Shown piece by piece: positions 1-9,774 of a DNA stretch of 64,000 nucleotides. Each line of letters starts with the position of its first letter. Positions within the stretch are counted from its first letter, which is position 1. The notes under the pieces were generated by a model, which had not been told where the DNA came from, did not search any database, and saw only the letters and a program-made list of their open reading frames with translations. The position numbers and the translations under genes are program-made. Source of the stretch: Veronia nyctiphanis (GTDB taxonomy: Bacteria > Pseudomonadota > Gammaproteobacteria > Enterobacterales > Vibrionaceae); contig NZ_PEIB01000001.1 in the NCBI RefSeq assembly GCF_004116385.1, forward strand, positions 248,001-312,000, read 5' to 3'.

Positions 1-349
1 TGATGCGATTCGACGAGCTGAAGTGAATGATTGGGTCTTATGTGAAGGCATGAGGTGTTATGTATTAATCTGAAATGAAACGCGAGTGTAGCACGAAATT
101 GGCAACTTCCCCCTTATATTAACCCGGTTTCAAAAATCCTATCCCCCAAAAAGCCTGCCAAATAATTAAGGCTAACCTTGGCGGTGATGACTAATATTTT
201 ATGCAATTTGATTTATTTTCAGGTATTCCGTGAATTAATTCCCAGTCTCCTATTATCTCTCATAATCATCTTGAAACGAGATTAATTTTCATTAGGTTAT
301 CAATATCATCATAACTACCATATAAATTAGTCAGTCGGTAATACCAAGA
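1..349. other. Left-edge intergenic stretch, no gene recognised
   Basis: A short open frame (about 2-73, plus strand) runs in from the left edge and could be the tail of a gene outside the window, but its 23 residues match nothing I recognise. The rest is AT-rich and leads into the AT-rich gene at 350. I see no convincing promoter, terminator or RNA gene here. Confidence 0.3.
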
Positions 350-1804
350 ATGAAAATTGCGATAATAGGTGCTGACGTAGCTGGCATATCAGTAATGAAA
401 TCACTATCAAACCATGTAAAAAGTCATGGTATTGGTAACACCTATTTAGACGGTACGGTTTATGAGCCTGAAAAAATGGGAGGCTTGGCTTATCAAACCA
501 AAAGTAATGCATGTTTGCTTAACCTTCCAGCAGGTATAATGTCGATTGATTCAAGTAACTCCTCTTGTTTTTTACAATGGCTAAATAAAAACAACATACC
601 TACGCACTCTATACCAAGGTATATATTCGGTAATTACTTAAAAGAACAGTACAACAAACTTATAAACGAAAGTAATCCTTGGATAAGGTTCAACAGTAAG
701 GAACAAGCAGTTAAGAAAATAAGTAAAATAGGGAAGCTATTCAAAGTATACACTTTCAATAATTTTGACATTGTTGATAAAGTTGTATTATTTGCTGGCC
801 ATTCTGAGCCTACTTCTCTTATAGAGCAGACTGAAAACAGCAATTACATAAATAACCCATGGAAATATGATTTCACAAAAATAGATAAGCATAACAGTAT
901 CGCAATAGTAGGAACACGCTTAACCGCTTTCGATGTGGTCAAAAAGTTATTCTACAATGGCCATAAAGGACCAATCACTCTATTCTCTCGCACAAACAAC
1001 CCACCGCACGTGAGAAGCCTAGTATCCTCCCCCATACCACTCAAGTACTTAAGATGGGATGTGATAGAGTCACTGAAAGATAACCATGGTCATGTCCCCT
1101 TAGAAAAAGTGATAGAACTTCTGTCTCATGAACTCTCTAATTCGGGAGATTCATTCCTTTTGTCATCGGAAAAAGTAACTTGCCCGTCTACGTTCATCGC
1201 TTCCCAACTCGATTTGGCAAAGAGTGCAAGCCCAGACCAAGAAATACTTAGCGCGCTATATCGTTCAAAGCTTATCGACCTTATTTGGATGAGATTATCA
1301 TCAAAAGATAAATCCTACTTTTATGAAAACTTTCATAGCAAATGGATGTGTTTGGCACATCCTATTACTTTCGAAAATGGCGTTTTCCTTAATGATGCTA
1401 TAGAAAGTGGCTATGTCCAAATAGAAAAAGGTCTAAAAGAAATCAAAGAAGATTACGTTTATGGATTTAGACTAATAACACAAAAATCCTTGGATTTTGA
1501 TTACGTGGCAAATTGTACTGGCATGTCAAAATCCATTAAAAAACACAAATCCAGTTTATTATGTAGCATAGATACTGACGACAACTTATTAGAAAACCAT
1601 TTTGGCGGGATCGATATCAATCCATATAATCTGCAAGTCATCTCTAAAAATGGCGAAGAAACGACAGGATTCTATGCCAATGGTGCGATTACTTGTGGCG
1701 TATTTTTCTCTGCATTTGCCACTATACACGCCGTACGAAATTCTTTTTCTATCGCAAATAATATCTTGTCTGATTTAAATATAGAACAGAGAGCATCAGC
1801 ATGA
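350..1804 (+). CDS. YdhS-like FAD/NAD(P)-binding protein (COG4529 type)
   Basis: This 484-residue protein has the layout of the uncharacterised YdhS-type FAD/NAD(P)-binding proteins (Pfam NAD_binding_9). An N-terminal Rossmann strand-turn-helix (IAIIGADVAGIS) is followed by a GLAY...LLNLPAGIMS block near residues 45-65, IPRYIFGNYL near 85, VVLFAGHSEP near 145, and a second dinucleotide fold, IAIVGTRLTAFDVV, near 184. It is probably a soluble flavoprotein oxidoreductase; the substrate is unknown. Both Rossmann motifs lack the usual second glycine (Asp in the first, Arg in the second). Its stop overlaps the start of the next gene by 4 bases (ATGA), so it is probably co-translated with the exporter. 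The gene is visibly richer in A+T than its neighbours, which suggests transfer. No strong ribosome site precedes the ATG. Confidence 0.7.
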   Translation: MKIAIIGADVAGISVMKSLSNHVKSHGIGNTYLDGTVYEPEKMGGLAYQTKSNACLLNLPAGIMSIDSSNSSCFLQWLNKNNIPTHSIPRYIFGNYLKEQYNKLINESNPWIRFNSKEQAVKKISKIGKLFKVYTFNNFDIVDKVVLFAGHSEPTSLIEQTENSNYINNPWKYDFTKIDKHNSIAIVGTRLTAFDVVKKLFYNGHKGPITLFSRTNNPPHVRSLVSSPIPLKYLRWDVIESLKDNHGHVPLEKVIELLSHELSNSGDSFLLSSEKVTCPSTFIASQLDLAKSASPDQEILSALYRSKLIDLIWMRLSSKDKSYFYENFHSKWMCLAHPITFENGVFLNDAIESGYVQIEKGLKEIKEDYVYGFRLITQKSLDFDYVANCTGMSKSIKKHKSSLLCSIDTDDNLLENHFGGIDINPYNLQVISKNGEETTGFYANGAITCGVFFSAFATIHAVRNSFSIANNILSDLNIEQRASA

Positions 1805-3022
1805 AGCGTTCATTAGATGTTGAAAAGACAAGCGTTAGCGTGCTATTCGCCTTGTTAGTCGCCCTACCCATGATTTCCACGGACCTACTTGTTCCGGCGA
1901 TACCTGTCGTTGTTGAACAGCTTGGTACAACGCAAGAGTTTGGCAAACTGACGTTCGTTTCTTACATGATAGGATTTGCAGCTTCTATACTGCTTTTTGG
2001 GATTGCTTCCGACAAGTTCGGGAGAAAACCCTGTCTGCTTTTATCCATATCCGTCTTCGTTTTGGCGTCTATCGGTTGCTATTTCAGCGACACGATTTCA
2101 CAAATGATCTTCTTTCGTTTCCTTCAGCCTTTGGCATTGGGAGCTGCACGGTATTAGTTCGCTCTATCATAAGAGATGTCTACACGGAGTCGCAGGCCAT
2201 CGGCATGCTAGCGGTCATTGCCGCTAGCATGACACTTTCTACACTCATTGCTCCCGTTCTAGGAGGAGCTATCGCAGAAATCGTTTCTTGGCGGCACATT
2301 TTTAGCTTACTGGTTTTGCTCGGCTTAAGCATTGGCGCAGCCGTTCTGATTTGGATCCCTGAAACAAATAGCAACACGGATAGTGAGGCTCTGCGATTAC
2401 GTCGTTTGGCAAGTAAATTCCAACATTGTTGGCATAACCGTGCGTTCCTTGTGTATACACTCACTATTTCATTGGTATGGAGTGCATTTTTTCTATTTAT
2501 CGTTGAGTCTTCCTTTATTTACCAGGGGGAATTTGATGTTGGGCTTCGTACTTTCGCACTGATTTTTGCGCTGATTTCTCAGGGTTATATCTGCGGCTCT
2601 TATGCAACGAAGAAACTGGTTTCTAAGGTAGGGGCGGATAGACTTATTTCCTATGGGCTGGCAGTTAGCACCCTCGCTTTGATGCTTTTAACACTCTCAT
2701 CCCTGATCAACCCTGAACCGATTTCGGTGACAACTGGAATGTTTGTTTTTCTCTTCGGTTGTGGCTGATTGTCCCCAACTGCCAAGGAAAAGCACTACAG
2801 CCTTTTCCACATATCGCGGGGTTCGCGGGTAGTATCTTCTATTTTACAGAAATGATATTTGCTGGTTTTACATCCATGGCGATGAGCAAACTGGATCTTC
2901 CACTTTATGGTAGATTCTTAGCGATGTTTATTCTGCTGATCTTTGCCAGTACAGTTTTCATTTGGTATCTACGGCCAACCCTTGCAAAGCCAGAAGCTTG
3001 GCGTGCAAGTGGTAAATACTGA
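1801..3022 (+). CDS. Bcr/CflA-type MFS drug exporter, frame broken twice
   Basis: Read across two single-base gaps, this is a 407-residue, 12-helix major facilitator of the Bcr/CflA multidrug type, which would export small molecules across the inner membrane using the proton gradient. The helix 2-3 loop carries the motif SDKFGRKP, and the N-terminus has the family pattern DLLVPAIP near residue 30. The frame changes near 2127 (FRFLQ continues as AFGIGS if one G is restored) and near 2765 (FLFGCG continues as LIVPNCQGKAL if one C is restored). Both breaks fit the consensus-error pattern seen across the window, but a real pseudogene cannot be excluded for a non-essential gene. It overlaps the flavoprotein gene by 4 bases; the pair could make and export, or detoxify and export, a metabolite (inference). 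Confidence 0.75.
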
Positions 3023-3023
3023 A

Positions 3024-3170
3024 ATGGTACTGTTCGAATGGCTACATAAGGCTGATACCGAGGTATTTAAACAGGTATTGCCAGCAATTAAGAAGTTACT
3101 TCCATCGCCAGAAAATATGGATGCATTGACATCGTTATTTGACGCCGCTGATGAAGAGGAGAAAACCTGA
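3024..3170 (+). CDS. Small ORF, 48 residues, unknown
   Basis: An ATG one base after the exporter stop opens a 48-residue acidic, probably soluble frame (MVLFEWLHKADTEVF...DAADEEEKT). It ends just before a strong hairpin at 3186, so it would be the last gene of the flavoprotein-exporter transcript. There is no signal peptide, membrane segment or motif I recognise, and no clear ribosome site, so translation would depend on coupling. It may be a non-functional open frame. Confidence 0.3.
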   Translation: MVLFEWLHKADTEVFKQVLPAIKKLLPSPENMDALTSLFDAADEEEKT

Positions 3171-3185
3171 TTACGTTGAGGGTGT

Positions 3186-3213
3186 GAGGCGATTTGAAGA
3201 TTCAAACCGCCTC
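3186..3213. terminator. Convergent hairpin, probable bidirectional terminator
   Basis: Two 13-base arms (GAGGCGATTTGAA and TTCAAACCGCCTC) pair with one A-C mismatch around a 2-base centre. It lies between the convergent exporter unit and the DUF2780 gene. No T-run follows on either strand, so termination is inferred from position and stem strength. Confidence 0.45.
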
Positions 3214-3233
3214 TGGCAACTTCTGGGTTCAGA

Positions 3234-3704
3234 CTATTTGGGCCAAATTCCTTTGAGTTCACTCAGCAGTGCACTGCTTGCTCCTTTCTCACCCAAAAAC
3301 TTCATAATGATGGGGGTGAACTGACTTACCATCGCCGGATCAAGACCCAGACTGGTGAAGATCTTACTGACATCAGATGACGTGTTAAGCAGCGCTCCCA
3401 AACCTCCGGGAAGTGTATTTGTCAGGTTCTCCATTCCCGGAATTAAGCTGTTAAGCTCATTATTGTTCTTCTTACTCATCTGCCCGAGAGCCTGCGTGAG
3501 CAGCGCGCCTGCGCCACCTGCTGCTTGCTCTGAGCTTATGCCGAGAGATTGACTCAGCGAGTCGATGAGTGGACTGGCTGGGCTCTGTTGCTCAGTTTTT
3601 TTCTCGTCACTCAAAAGGCTGGGTAAGTTGAAGGCATGTGACACGACTGGCTGAGTCAGTGACACCAGTACGGTGAGAGAAATGAAAAGGGGATACTTCT
3701 TCAT
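3234..3704 (-). CDS. DUF2780 (VcgC/VcgE-like) exported protein
   Basis: This 156-residue protein has a Sec signal peptide (MKKYPLFISLTVLVSLTQPVVSHA, cut near residue 24), then a low-complexity Ser/Gln/Glu stretch, then the DUF2780 domain with Gly/Ala-rich helices (SLGISSEQAAGGAGALL...). DUF2780 proteins are small secreted or periplasmic proteins common in Vibrio; their function is unknown. A ribosome site (AGGAG) lies just upstream of the ATG. It is a single gene on the minus strand facing the exporter unit. Confidence 0.75.
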   Translation of the reverse strand: MKKYPLFISLTVLVSLTQPVVSHAFNLPSLLSDEKKTEQQSPASPLIDSLSQSLGISSEQAAGGAGALLTQALGQMSKKNNNELNSLIPGMENLTNTLPGGLGALLNTSSDVSKIFTSLGLDPAMVSQFTPIIMKFLGEKGASSALLSELKGIWPK

Positions 3705-4076
3705 GGTTTGCTCCTATGACAAGGCGCAAATCGATACATCGAAAAGTAGGCTGGCCGGCGCACTTCACAAACCGAGTTGTCAGTAAGGGAAGTTTTCGCA
3801 TCCATGCCGGGCGCATTTGTGATTTGCAGGGATAGAAAGTCGATGTAAATCAAACGCAAGAACATAGTAAACGTATGTATGACTTTGCAGAGTCCAAGAT
3901 CTGCGAACGAAGGCATCGTGATGATAAACCTATCATCATTTCAACCAGAAATGATGAGGTGTTTGTTAAGGATGCAGGCGACCAATGTTATTTCATAACG
4001 TGTATATTCGTATTACCTGAACCAAAACTATCTGTTAACGTAAAAGAAAGGGTTTTCAATAAATCTAAGGATCAGA
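3705..4076. other. Divergent intergenic region with an inverted repeat
   Basis: This region separates the DUF2780 gene from the ABC exporter and should hold both promoters. A 7-4-7 inverted repeat, GATGATA-AACC-TATCATC, sits at 3920-3937 and could be an operator. The open frame at 3875-4087 has no recognisable protein character and is not called. Confidence 0.3.
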
Positions 4077-5894
4077 GTGAAAAATAAAAATACGAAAGAC
4101 AATTCCCCACTTTCTCAAGTGAGCACGGGGAACGTTGTCCGTTGGATTGGTTCCTTTCTAAAGCCTCACAAGGGGCGTGTGTTTGGTGCGGTATTCTTTC
4201 TTTTATTAAGCTCGGTAGCATGGCTTGCGCTTGGACAAGGTGTTCGCTTGTTGATTGATGATGGCTTTCTCGCCGGTAACGGCGAACGTCTCACTCAAAT
4301 TGTATTTTTGATCCTCGGTATTACCTTCTTAAGCTCTGTGGCGGTGTTTTTTCGCTTTTACTTCATGAGTTGGTTGGGCGAACGAGTCAGTGCTGACATC
4401 CGTTTAGAGATTTATAAAAAGATGTTGGCATTGTCGCCTTCCTTCTTTGCGAGGGAGCGCACGGGTGAGGTAATTAGCCGTTTCACTGCCGATACCACAC
4501 TGTTGCAGACAGTTATCGGCTCAAGTCTTTCAATGGCTTTGCGTTCAGCGCTTTCTGTGGTTGGTGGGGTTATTATGATGGGGATAACCAGCATAAAGCT
4601 GACCGCCATGGTTCTGCTCGTTGTACCTGTCGTGCTGGTACCTGTGATGGTGCTAGGTAAAAAAGTAAGACGGCTGGCGCGGGTTAGTCAGGATAAAGTG
4701 GCTGATTTGGGTGCTCAGATAGACGAAACGCTTCATGAGATACATACCGTTCAGTCATACGGTCATGAAGAGGTTGATAACAAACAGTTCAGCTTGGGTG
4801 TTGAGGTGGCAATGTCGGCGGCGCGGAAACGTATCTGGTATCGTTCAATGCTTATTTTCGCTGTGATGATGTTGAGTATCTCGGCAATCGTCATTGTGAC
4901 GTGGTTTGGCGCGCAAAGTGTGATTTCAGGCTCAATGAGCGGCGGTGAGTTGTCTGCCTTCATTTTCTACGCAGTTGTGGTCGCGGGTGCAGTGGCGACG
5001 ATCAGTGAAGTGGTGGGTGAAATTCAGCGCGCAGCCGGCGCAAGTGAGCGACTGATTGAGCTGTCTCAGGCCACGCCTGATATTTCTGACCCGGAAGATG
5101 CAGTGAGTCTTCCCAAGGCCGTGTCCGGTTCATTGAGTTTTGAAGGCGTTAACTTTACATACCCCGGAGACAACGAAAGCCAAATCTTTACTGACCTTGA
5201 CTTTAATGTCAAACCGGGAGAAAGAGTGGCGTTAGTTGGCCCGAGTGGAGCAGGAAAAAGTACCGTCTTTTCTTTGTTCCAGCGCTTCTTCGACCCTCAG
5301 TCTGGCAACGTGACGGTCGAAGGCATCCCTGTGTCTTCACTTTCTGTTGATGAGCTGCGTGAGCAGTTTGCGTTAGTGCCCCAAGAGTCAGTGATTTTCG
5401 CGATGTCAGTGCTTGAAAACGTCAGGTATGGGTTGCCAAATGCCTCTGAGGAACAGGTAATCGATGCTTGTCGTTCAGCCAGAGCAGACGAGTTCATTCA
5501 GGAATTGCCTGACGGCTATCACACAGAACTGGGTGAGCGGGGTGTCCGACTTTCCGGTGGCCAGAAGCAACGTATTTCAATTGCCAGAGCGATTTTGGCT
5601 GACAGGCCAATTCTTCTGCTTGATGAAGCCACCAGTGCGTTAGATGCGGTGAGTGAATTTCACGTCAAGCGCGCGCTGGACACCTTAATGCAAAAGAAAA
5701 CGACGTTAATCATCGCCCACCGATTGTCGACTGTAGTGAATGCTGACCGCATCTTGGTAATGGATAAGGGTGAGCTGGTTGCCAGCGGGACACATGACGA
5801 GCTGATGCGCACCAGCGACGTGTACAAGGAGTTCGCCCGATTACAATTGATTAACGGTGAGGACAATACCACACCTCAACTGGTGGGTAGTTAA
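4077..5894 (+). CDS. MsbA-like ABC exporter, fused membrane and ATPase domains
   Basis: This 605-residue half-transporter carries a six-helix ABC exporter membrane domain (about residues 25-320) followed by an ATPase domain. The ATPase has Walker A GPSGAGKS near 388, signature LSGGQKQRIS near 492, Walker B ILLLDEATSALD near 512 and the switch His in IIAHRLST. It should act as a homodimer in the inner membrane exporting a lipid, peptide or drug; it resembles the MsbA-related family (TIGR02204-like) rather than true MsbA, and no lpxK follows. The start is GTG with AAGGA seven bases upstream. A terminator follows directly, so it appears monocistronic. Confidence 0.8.
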   Translation: MKNKNTKDNSPLSQVSTGNVVRWIGSFLKPHKGRVFGAVFFLLLSSVAWLALGQGVRLLIDDGFLAGNGERLTQIVFLILGITFLSSVAVFFRFYFMSWLGERVSADIRLEIYKKMLALSPSFFARERTGEVISRFTADTTLLQTVIGSSLSMALRSALSVVGGVIMMGITSIKLTAMVLLVVPVVLVPVMVLGKKVRRLARVSQDKVADLGAQIDETLHEIHTVQSYGHEEVDNKQFSLGVEVAMSAARKRIWYRSMLIFAVMMLSISAIVIVTWFGAQSVISGSMSGGELSAFIFYAVVVAGAVATISEVVGEIQRAAGASERLIELSQATPDISDPEDAVSLPKAVSGSLSFEGVNFTYPGDNESQIFTDLDFNVKPGERVALVGPSGAGKSTVFSLFQRFFDPQSGNVTVEGIPVSSLSVDELREQFALVPQESVIFAMSVLENVRYGLPNASEEQVIDACRSARADEFIQELPDGYHTELGERGVRLSGGQKQRISIARAILADRPILLLDEATSALDAVSEFHVKRALDTLMQKKTTLIIAHRLSTVVNADRILVMDKGELVASGTHDELMRTSDVYKEFARLQLINGEDNTTPQLVGS

Positions 5895-5911
5895 GACACC
5901 CCATCGCTCGA

Positions 5912-5940
5912 AAAATACCCTGTATGTGCAGGGTATTTTT
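5912..5940 (+). terminator. Rho-independent terminator of the ABC exporter gene
   Basis: The arms AATACCCTG and CAGGGTATT flank a short loop and run into TTTTT, 18 bases after the exporter stop. Confidence 0.8.
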
Positions 5941-5988
5941 AATTGCTGATTGTTTGGTCAACGTTTCAGTAAATCAAAAGGCCGAAAA

Positions 5989-6004
5989 CTGGATATCTAT
6001 CCAG
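5989..6004. promoter_or_regulatory. LexA (SOS) box upstream of ruvAB
   Basis: The 16-base sequence CTGGATATCTATCCAG is a palindrome fitting the gammaproteobacterial LexA consensus CTG-N10-CAG. It lies 50 bases before the ruvA start, where LexA would block transcription, consistent with SOS induction of ruvAB. Confidence 0.8.
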
Positions 6005-6053
6005 TTGTTCATTATGCTATCGGGAATATCAAATGTAATAAGAGTAGCGACTT

Positions 6054-6686
6054 GTGATTGGCCGATTGCGCGGAACCCTTCTGGAAAAACAACCCCCTGA
6101 AATTCTTATTGAAGTAAATGGTATTGGCTACGAAGTCAGTATGCCGATGAACTGCATCTATGAACTTCCTGACTTAGGTGAAGAGGCAGTCATTTACACC
6201 CATTTCGTGGTGCGGGAAGACGCGCAGCTACTCTATGGCTTCAACACAACAGTCGAGCGCGCCTTATTCCGTGAGGTCATTAAAGCTAACGGGGTGGGGC
6301 CGAAGCTTGGCTTGTCTATTTTGTCAGGAATGACAGCGACACAGTTTGTTGACAGCGTCGAGCGTGAAGATATTTCAACGCTGGTGAAGATCCCCGGTGT
6401 TGGCAAGAAGACAGCAGAACGTTTGGTCATCGAAATGCGTGATCGCCTCAAGAACTGGCATGCGTTCGATTTGTTTACTCCCCATGCTGATGCCGCCGCA
6501 AAACGTGCTTCATCTGGCACCGACACAGTTGTTGCGGCGTCAAGCAATCCGAAAGATGAAGCAACCAGTGCATTGGTTGCCCTCGGGTATAAAGCTGCTC
6601 AGGCTGAGAAAGTGGTCAAGCAAGTTGCTCAGGATGGTATGAGCTGTGAAGCCATCATCCGTGAAGCATTACGGTCAATGGTGTAA
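6054..6686 (+). CDS. ruvA: Holliday junction branch migration protein RuvA
   Basis: RuvA forms tetramers that grip the four-way junction and load the RuvB motor. The 210-residue protein shows the N-terminal OB fold ([12 protein letters not shown]), the tandem helix-hairpin-helix region with [14 protein letters not shown] near residues 110-125, a variable linker, and the C-terminal RuvB-binding helix bundle ([13 protein letters not shown]...). The start is GTG (gtgattggccg). A LexA box lies upstream, and ruvB follows after 12 bases. Unusually for this family of bacteria, ruvC is not directly upstream. Confidence 0.95.
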   Translation: MIGRLRGTLLEKQPPEILIEVNGIGYEVSMPMNCIYELPDLGEEAVIYTHFVVREDAQLLYGFNTTVERALFREVIKANGVGPKLGLSILSGMTATQFVDSVEREDISTLVKIPGVGKKTAERLVIEMRDRLKNWHAFDLFTPHADAAAKRASSGTDTVVAASSNPKDEATSALVALGYKAAQAEKVVKQVAQDGMSCEAIIREALRSMV

Positions 6687-6698
6687 AAGGACAACAGA

Positions 6699-7706
6699 AT
6701 GATAGAAGCTGACCGTCTGACGTCTTCCGTTCCGCCCAGTAAAGAAGATGAGATTATTGATCGCGCAATACGCCCAAAGATGCTTGCTGATTATCAAGGG
6801 CAAGATCATGTTCGCGACCAGATGGAGATTTTTATTCATGCAGCGCGCAAGCGCGAGGAGGCTCTCGATCATCTACTGATCTTCGGTCCTCCGGGTTTGG
6901 GTAAAACTACGCTGGCAAATATCGTTGCCAATGAAATGGACGTGAATATTCGTACCACGTCCGGACCTGTTTTAGAAAAAGCAGGTGATCTTGCTGCACT
7001 TCTTACAAATCTGGAACCTCATGATGTGCTATTCATTGATGAAATACATCGTCTGAGCCCAGTGGTTGAAGAAGTGCTTTATCCGGCAATGGAAGACTAT
7101 CAACTTGATATTATGATCGGTGAGGGGCCGGCTGCGCGCTCGATAAAGATCGATCTTCCTCCTTTCACTTTGGTGGGTGCTACAACCCGAGCAGGCTCTC
7201 TGACATCACCCCTTCGGGATCGTTTTGGTATTACTCAGCGTCTTGAGTATTACAACATTACTGATCTAAAGGGGATTGTGAAGCGCAGTGCAAATTGCCT
7301 TAATTTGGATATGGATGATCAGGGAGCGCTTGAGATAGCCCGCCGTGCGCGAGGGACACCCCGAATCGCTAACCGGTTGCTGCGGCGTGTTCGTGACTAC
7401 GCAGAAGTAAAAGCTGATGGACGAATTTGTGCTGACATCGCCGCGAAAGCACTGGATATGCTTGATGTTGATACACAGGGCTTTGACTACATGGACAGAA
7501 AGCTCCTAAAAGCCATCATTGAGAAATTTGATGGGGGTCCTGTTGGTCTTGACAACTTAGCGGCTGCGATTGGCGAAGCGAAAGATACGATTGAAGATGT
7601 GTTGGAGCCTTTTCTTATTCAGCAAGGTTACCTTCAACGTACTCCTAGAGGCAGGATAGCCAGCCAACGATCTTACTTACACTTCGGTTTTGACCTGCCA
7701 GAATAA
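6699..7706 (+). CDS. ruvB: Holliday junction helicase motor RuvB
   Basis: RuvB is the AAA+ hexameric ATPase that drives branch migration with RuvA. The 335-residue sequence has Walker [10 protein letters not shown] near residue 63, Walker [10 protein letters not shown] near 113, the sensor-1 segment [18 protein letters not shown], the arginine finger region [18 protein letters not shown], and the C-terminal winged helix ending in SQRSYLHFG. Length matches the family. It is co-transcribed with ruvA and ends at a strong terminator. Confidence 0.96.
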   Translation: MIEADRLTSSVPPSKEDEIIDRAIRPKMLADYQGQDHVRDQMEIFIHAARKREEALDHLLIFGPPGLGKTTLANIVANEMDVNIRTTSGPVLEKAGDLAALLTNLEPHDVLFIDEIHRLSPVVEEVLYPAMEDYQLDIMIGEGPAARSIKIDLPPFTLVGATTRAGSLTSPLRDRFGITQRLEYYNITDLKGIVKRSANCLNLDMDDQGALEIARRARGTPRIANRLLRRVRDYAEVKADGRICADIAAKALDMLDVDTQGFDYMDRKLLKAIIEKFDGGPVGLDNLAAAIGEAKDTIEDVLEPFLIQQGYLQRTPRGRIASQRSYLHFGFDLPE

Positions 7707-7728
7707 AAAATGTTGTTCAGAAAAAAGT

Positions 7729-7753
7729 GGCGCCTGAGGGCGCCGTTTTTTTA
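7729..7753 (+). terminator. Rho-independent terminator of ruvAB
   Basis: GGCGCC-TGAG-GGCGCC followed by GTTTTTTT, 23 bases after the ruvB stop. Confidence 0.85.
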
Positions 7754-8178
7754 TCAAAATCTAACTTAATAGACAGCGAATTTCTCAAGATATCCGACTC
7801 TTAGTAGTGAACTTTCAATAACCATAATGTATGTATGATTTCAAATCCTTCGATGATTAACATTTCATATCTTTGATTTAGATCAATTTTATAGGCGATA
7901 TGGAAAGAAATGATTACGTGTATTTTGTGACTTTGACTGCACGAATCCTTTAACTGATTATGAAAAAGGCGTAACCTTTCTCCACAGTATATTAGGGGTT
8001 GATTGACAAAAAACCAACGTTTGAAAAACATTGGTGTAACAATTTATCGGCAGTAAATTCACATCTGCTGGAAGCAATAAAAACTGAGCCCTTATATCCC
8101 GCTAGTGTATTTATTTGAGCATTTACTTATAAGTACCTGAGTACTTACGTCAGTCGCACTGACAACGAAGGAGTTATC
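7754..8178 (+). promoter_or_regulatory. cydA upstream regulatory region
   Basis: About 425 bases without a gene precede cydA. They include an FNR-type palindrome (separate entry) and AT-rich stretches suited to promoters and ArcA binding, which I cannot place exactly. A good ribosome site (AAGGAG) sits just before the cydA start. The long leader suggests more than one promoter, as is known for cyd operons. Confidence 0.5.
7873..7886. promoter_or_regulatory. FNR-type binding site upstream of cydABX
   Basis: TTGATTTAGATCAA matches the FNR consensus TTGAT-N4-ATCAA exactly. It lies about 290 bases before cydA. In Escherichia coli FNR and ArcA control cydAB according to oxygen; the same logic is inferred here. 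Confidence 0.75.
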
Positions 8179-9762
8179 ATGATAACTGACATAGTCGATC
8201 TGTCGCGGTTCCAGTTTGCATTAACTGCGATGTATCACTTCTTATTTGTTCCACTGACTCTTGGTATGGCGTTCTTGCTGGCCATCATGGAGTCGCTCTA
8301 TGTCATGACCGACAAACAAGTTTACAAAGACATGACAAAATTCTGGGGTAAGTTGTTTGCTATCAACTTTGCTCTTGGAGTTACAACTGGTCTGACGATG
8401 GAGTTCCAGTTCGGTACAAACTGGGCATACTACTCACATTACGTGGGTGACATCTTCGGTGCCCCGCTGGCTATCGAAGCTCTTATGGCTTTCTTCCTCG
8501 AGTCTACCTTGATAGGTATGTTCTTCTTCGGTTGGGACCGACTCTCTAAGCGTCAGCACTTAACGGTAACTTGGTTGACTGCTATCGCATCTAACTTCTC
8601 CGCTCTGTGGATTCTTGTCGCTAATGGCTGGATGCAAAACCCAGTTGGCGCAGAGTTTAACTTCGAAACGATGCGTATGGAGATGTTGAGCTTTGCAGAT
8701 GTCGTCATGAACCCAGTCGCTCAGGTGAAATTTGTTCACACGGTTTCTGCAGGTTACACGACTGGTGCAATGTTCGTTCTAGGTATCAGTTCTTACTACT
8801 TGCTGAAAGGTCGTGATTTGCCTTTCGCCCGTCGTTCATTTGCTATCGCGGCGTCATTTGGTATAGCTGCGATTCTGTCTACTCTGGTACTGGGTGATGA
8901 TTCTGGTTATGAGTTGGGTGATGTACAGCAAGCGAAACTGGCAGCCATCGAGGCTGAGTGGCACACAGAAGAGGCGCCTGCCGCCTTTACCCTGTTTGGT
9001 CTTCCGAATCAGGAAACCATGCATACCGATTACGCCATTAAAATCCCTTATGTGATGGGGATTATCGCGACGCGCTCACTCGATACGCCAGTGTTGGGTT
9101 TGAGTGATCTGGTAGCGAAAAATGAGCTGCGTATTCGTAACGGGATGGTGGCTTACGAGTTGCTTGAAAAACTTCGTTCAGGTGACAAGACACCAGAAAA
9201 TATCGCTAAGTTTGATGAAGTGAAACATGATCTGGGTTATGGCCTGCTGTTGAAAGCGCATACCGATGATGTTCCTAATGCCACAGAGTCTGAAATTAAG
9301 GCCGCGGCGAAAGATTCGATCCCGCATGTTGCGCCTCTGTTCTTCGCGTTCCGCATTATGGTCGGATGTGGTGTTGCCATGCTCTTCATCTTTGGAATGG
9401 CATTCTATCAAACCTGCCGTCAGCGTATCGGTCAAAAACCGTGGTTACTTAAACTAGCGTTGTTCTCTATCCCGCTGCCGTGGATTGCCTCTGAGGCTGG
9501 CTGGTTTGTCGCCGAGTTTGGTCGTCAGCCGTGGGCCGTCGGTGAAATTCTGCCAGTGACCATGGCCCACTCCGAGGTACCTGTGAGTGACCTGTGGGTA
9601 TCATTAGCAACCATTATTGCCTTGTATACCGTGTTCCTGATCGTAGAAATGTATCTGATGTTTAAGTTCGCGCGTCTCGGTCCAAGCAGCCTTAAAACAG
9701 GTCGCTATCACTTCGAGCAAGAAGGCTTTAAACCCGAACTGTCTCGTCAAGTTGAAGTGTAA
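8179..9762 (+). CDS. cydA: Cytochrome bd ubiquinol oxidase subunit I (CydA)
   Basis: CydA holds the three hemes of the high-affinity bd oxidase that reduces oxygen with quinol in the inner membrane. The 527-residue protein carries heme ligands in the expected places: His20 in AMYHFLF, His187 in [10 protein letters not shown] and Met394 in FRIMVGCG. The quinol-binding Q-loop lies after helix 6, and the [13 protein letters not shown] motif is near residue 448. It starts the cydA-cydB-cydX-ybgE unit, 12 bases before cydB. Confidence 0.97.
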   Translation: MITDIVDLSRFQFALTAMYHFLFVPLTLGMAFLLAIMESLYVMTDKQVYKDMTKFWGKLFAINFALGVTTGLTMEFQFGTNWAYYSHYVGDIFGAPLAIEALMAFFLESTLIGMFFFGWDRLSKRQHLTVTWLTAIASNFSALWILVANGWMQNPVGAEFNFETMRMEMLSFADVVMNPVAQVKFVHTVSAGYTTGAMFVLGISSYYLLKGRDLPFARRSFAIAASFGIAAILSTLVLGDDSGYELGDVQQAKLAAIEAEWHTEEAPAAFTLFGLPNQETMHTDYAIKIPYVMGIIATRSLDTPVLGLSDLVAKNELRIRNGMVAYELLEKLRSGDKTPENIAKFDEVKHDLGYGLLLKAHTDDVPNATESEIKAAAKDSIPHVAPLFFAFRIMVGCGVAMLFIFGMAFYQTCRQRIGQKPWLLKLALFSIPLPWIASEAGWFVAEFGRQPWAVGEILPVTMAHSEVPVSDLWVSLATIIALYTVFLIVEMYLMFKFARLGPSSLKTGRYHFEQEGFKPELSRQVEV

Positions 9763-9774
9763 GGGAGAGCTAAC

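Noticed and set aside
3875-4087. 70-residue plus-strand frame before the ABC exporter
   Set aside because: It overlaps the exporter start, has no recognisable domain and no strong ribosome site.
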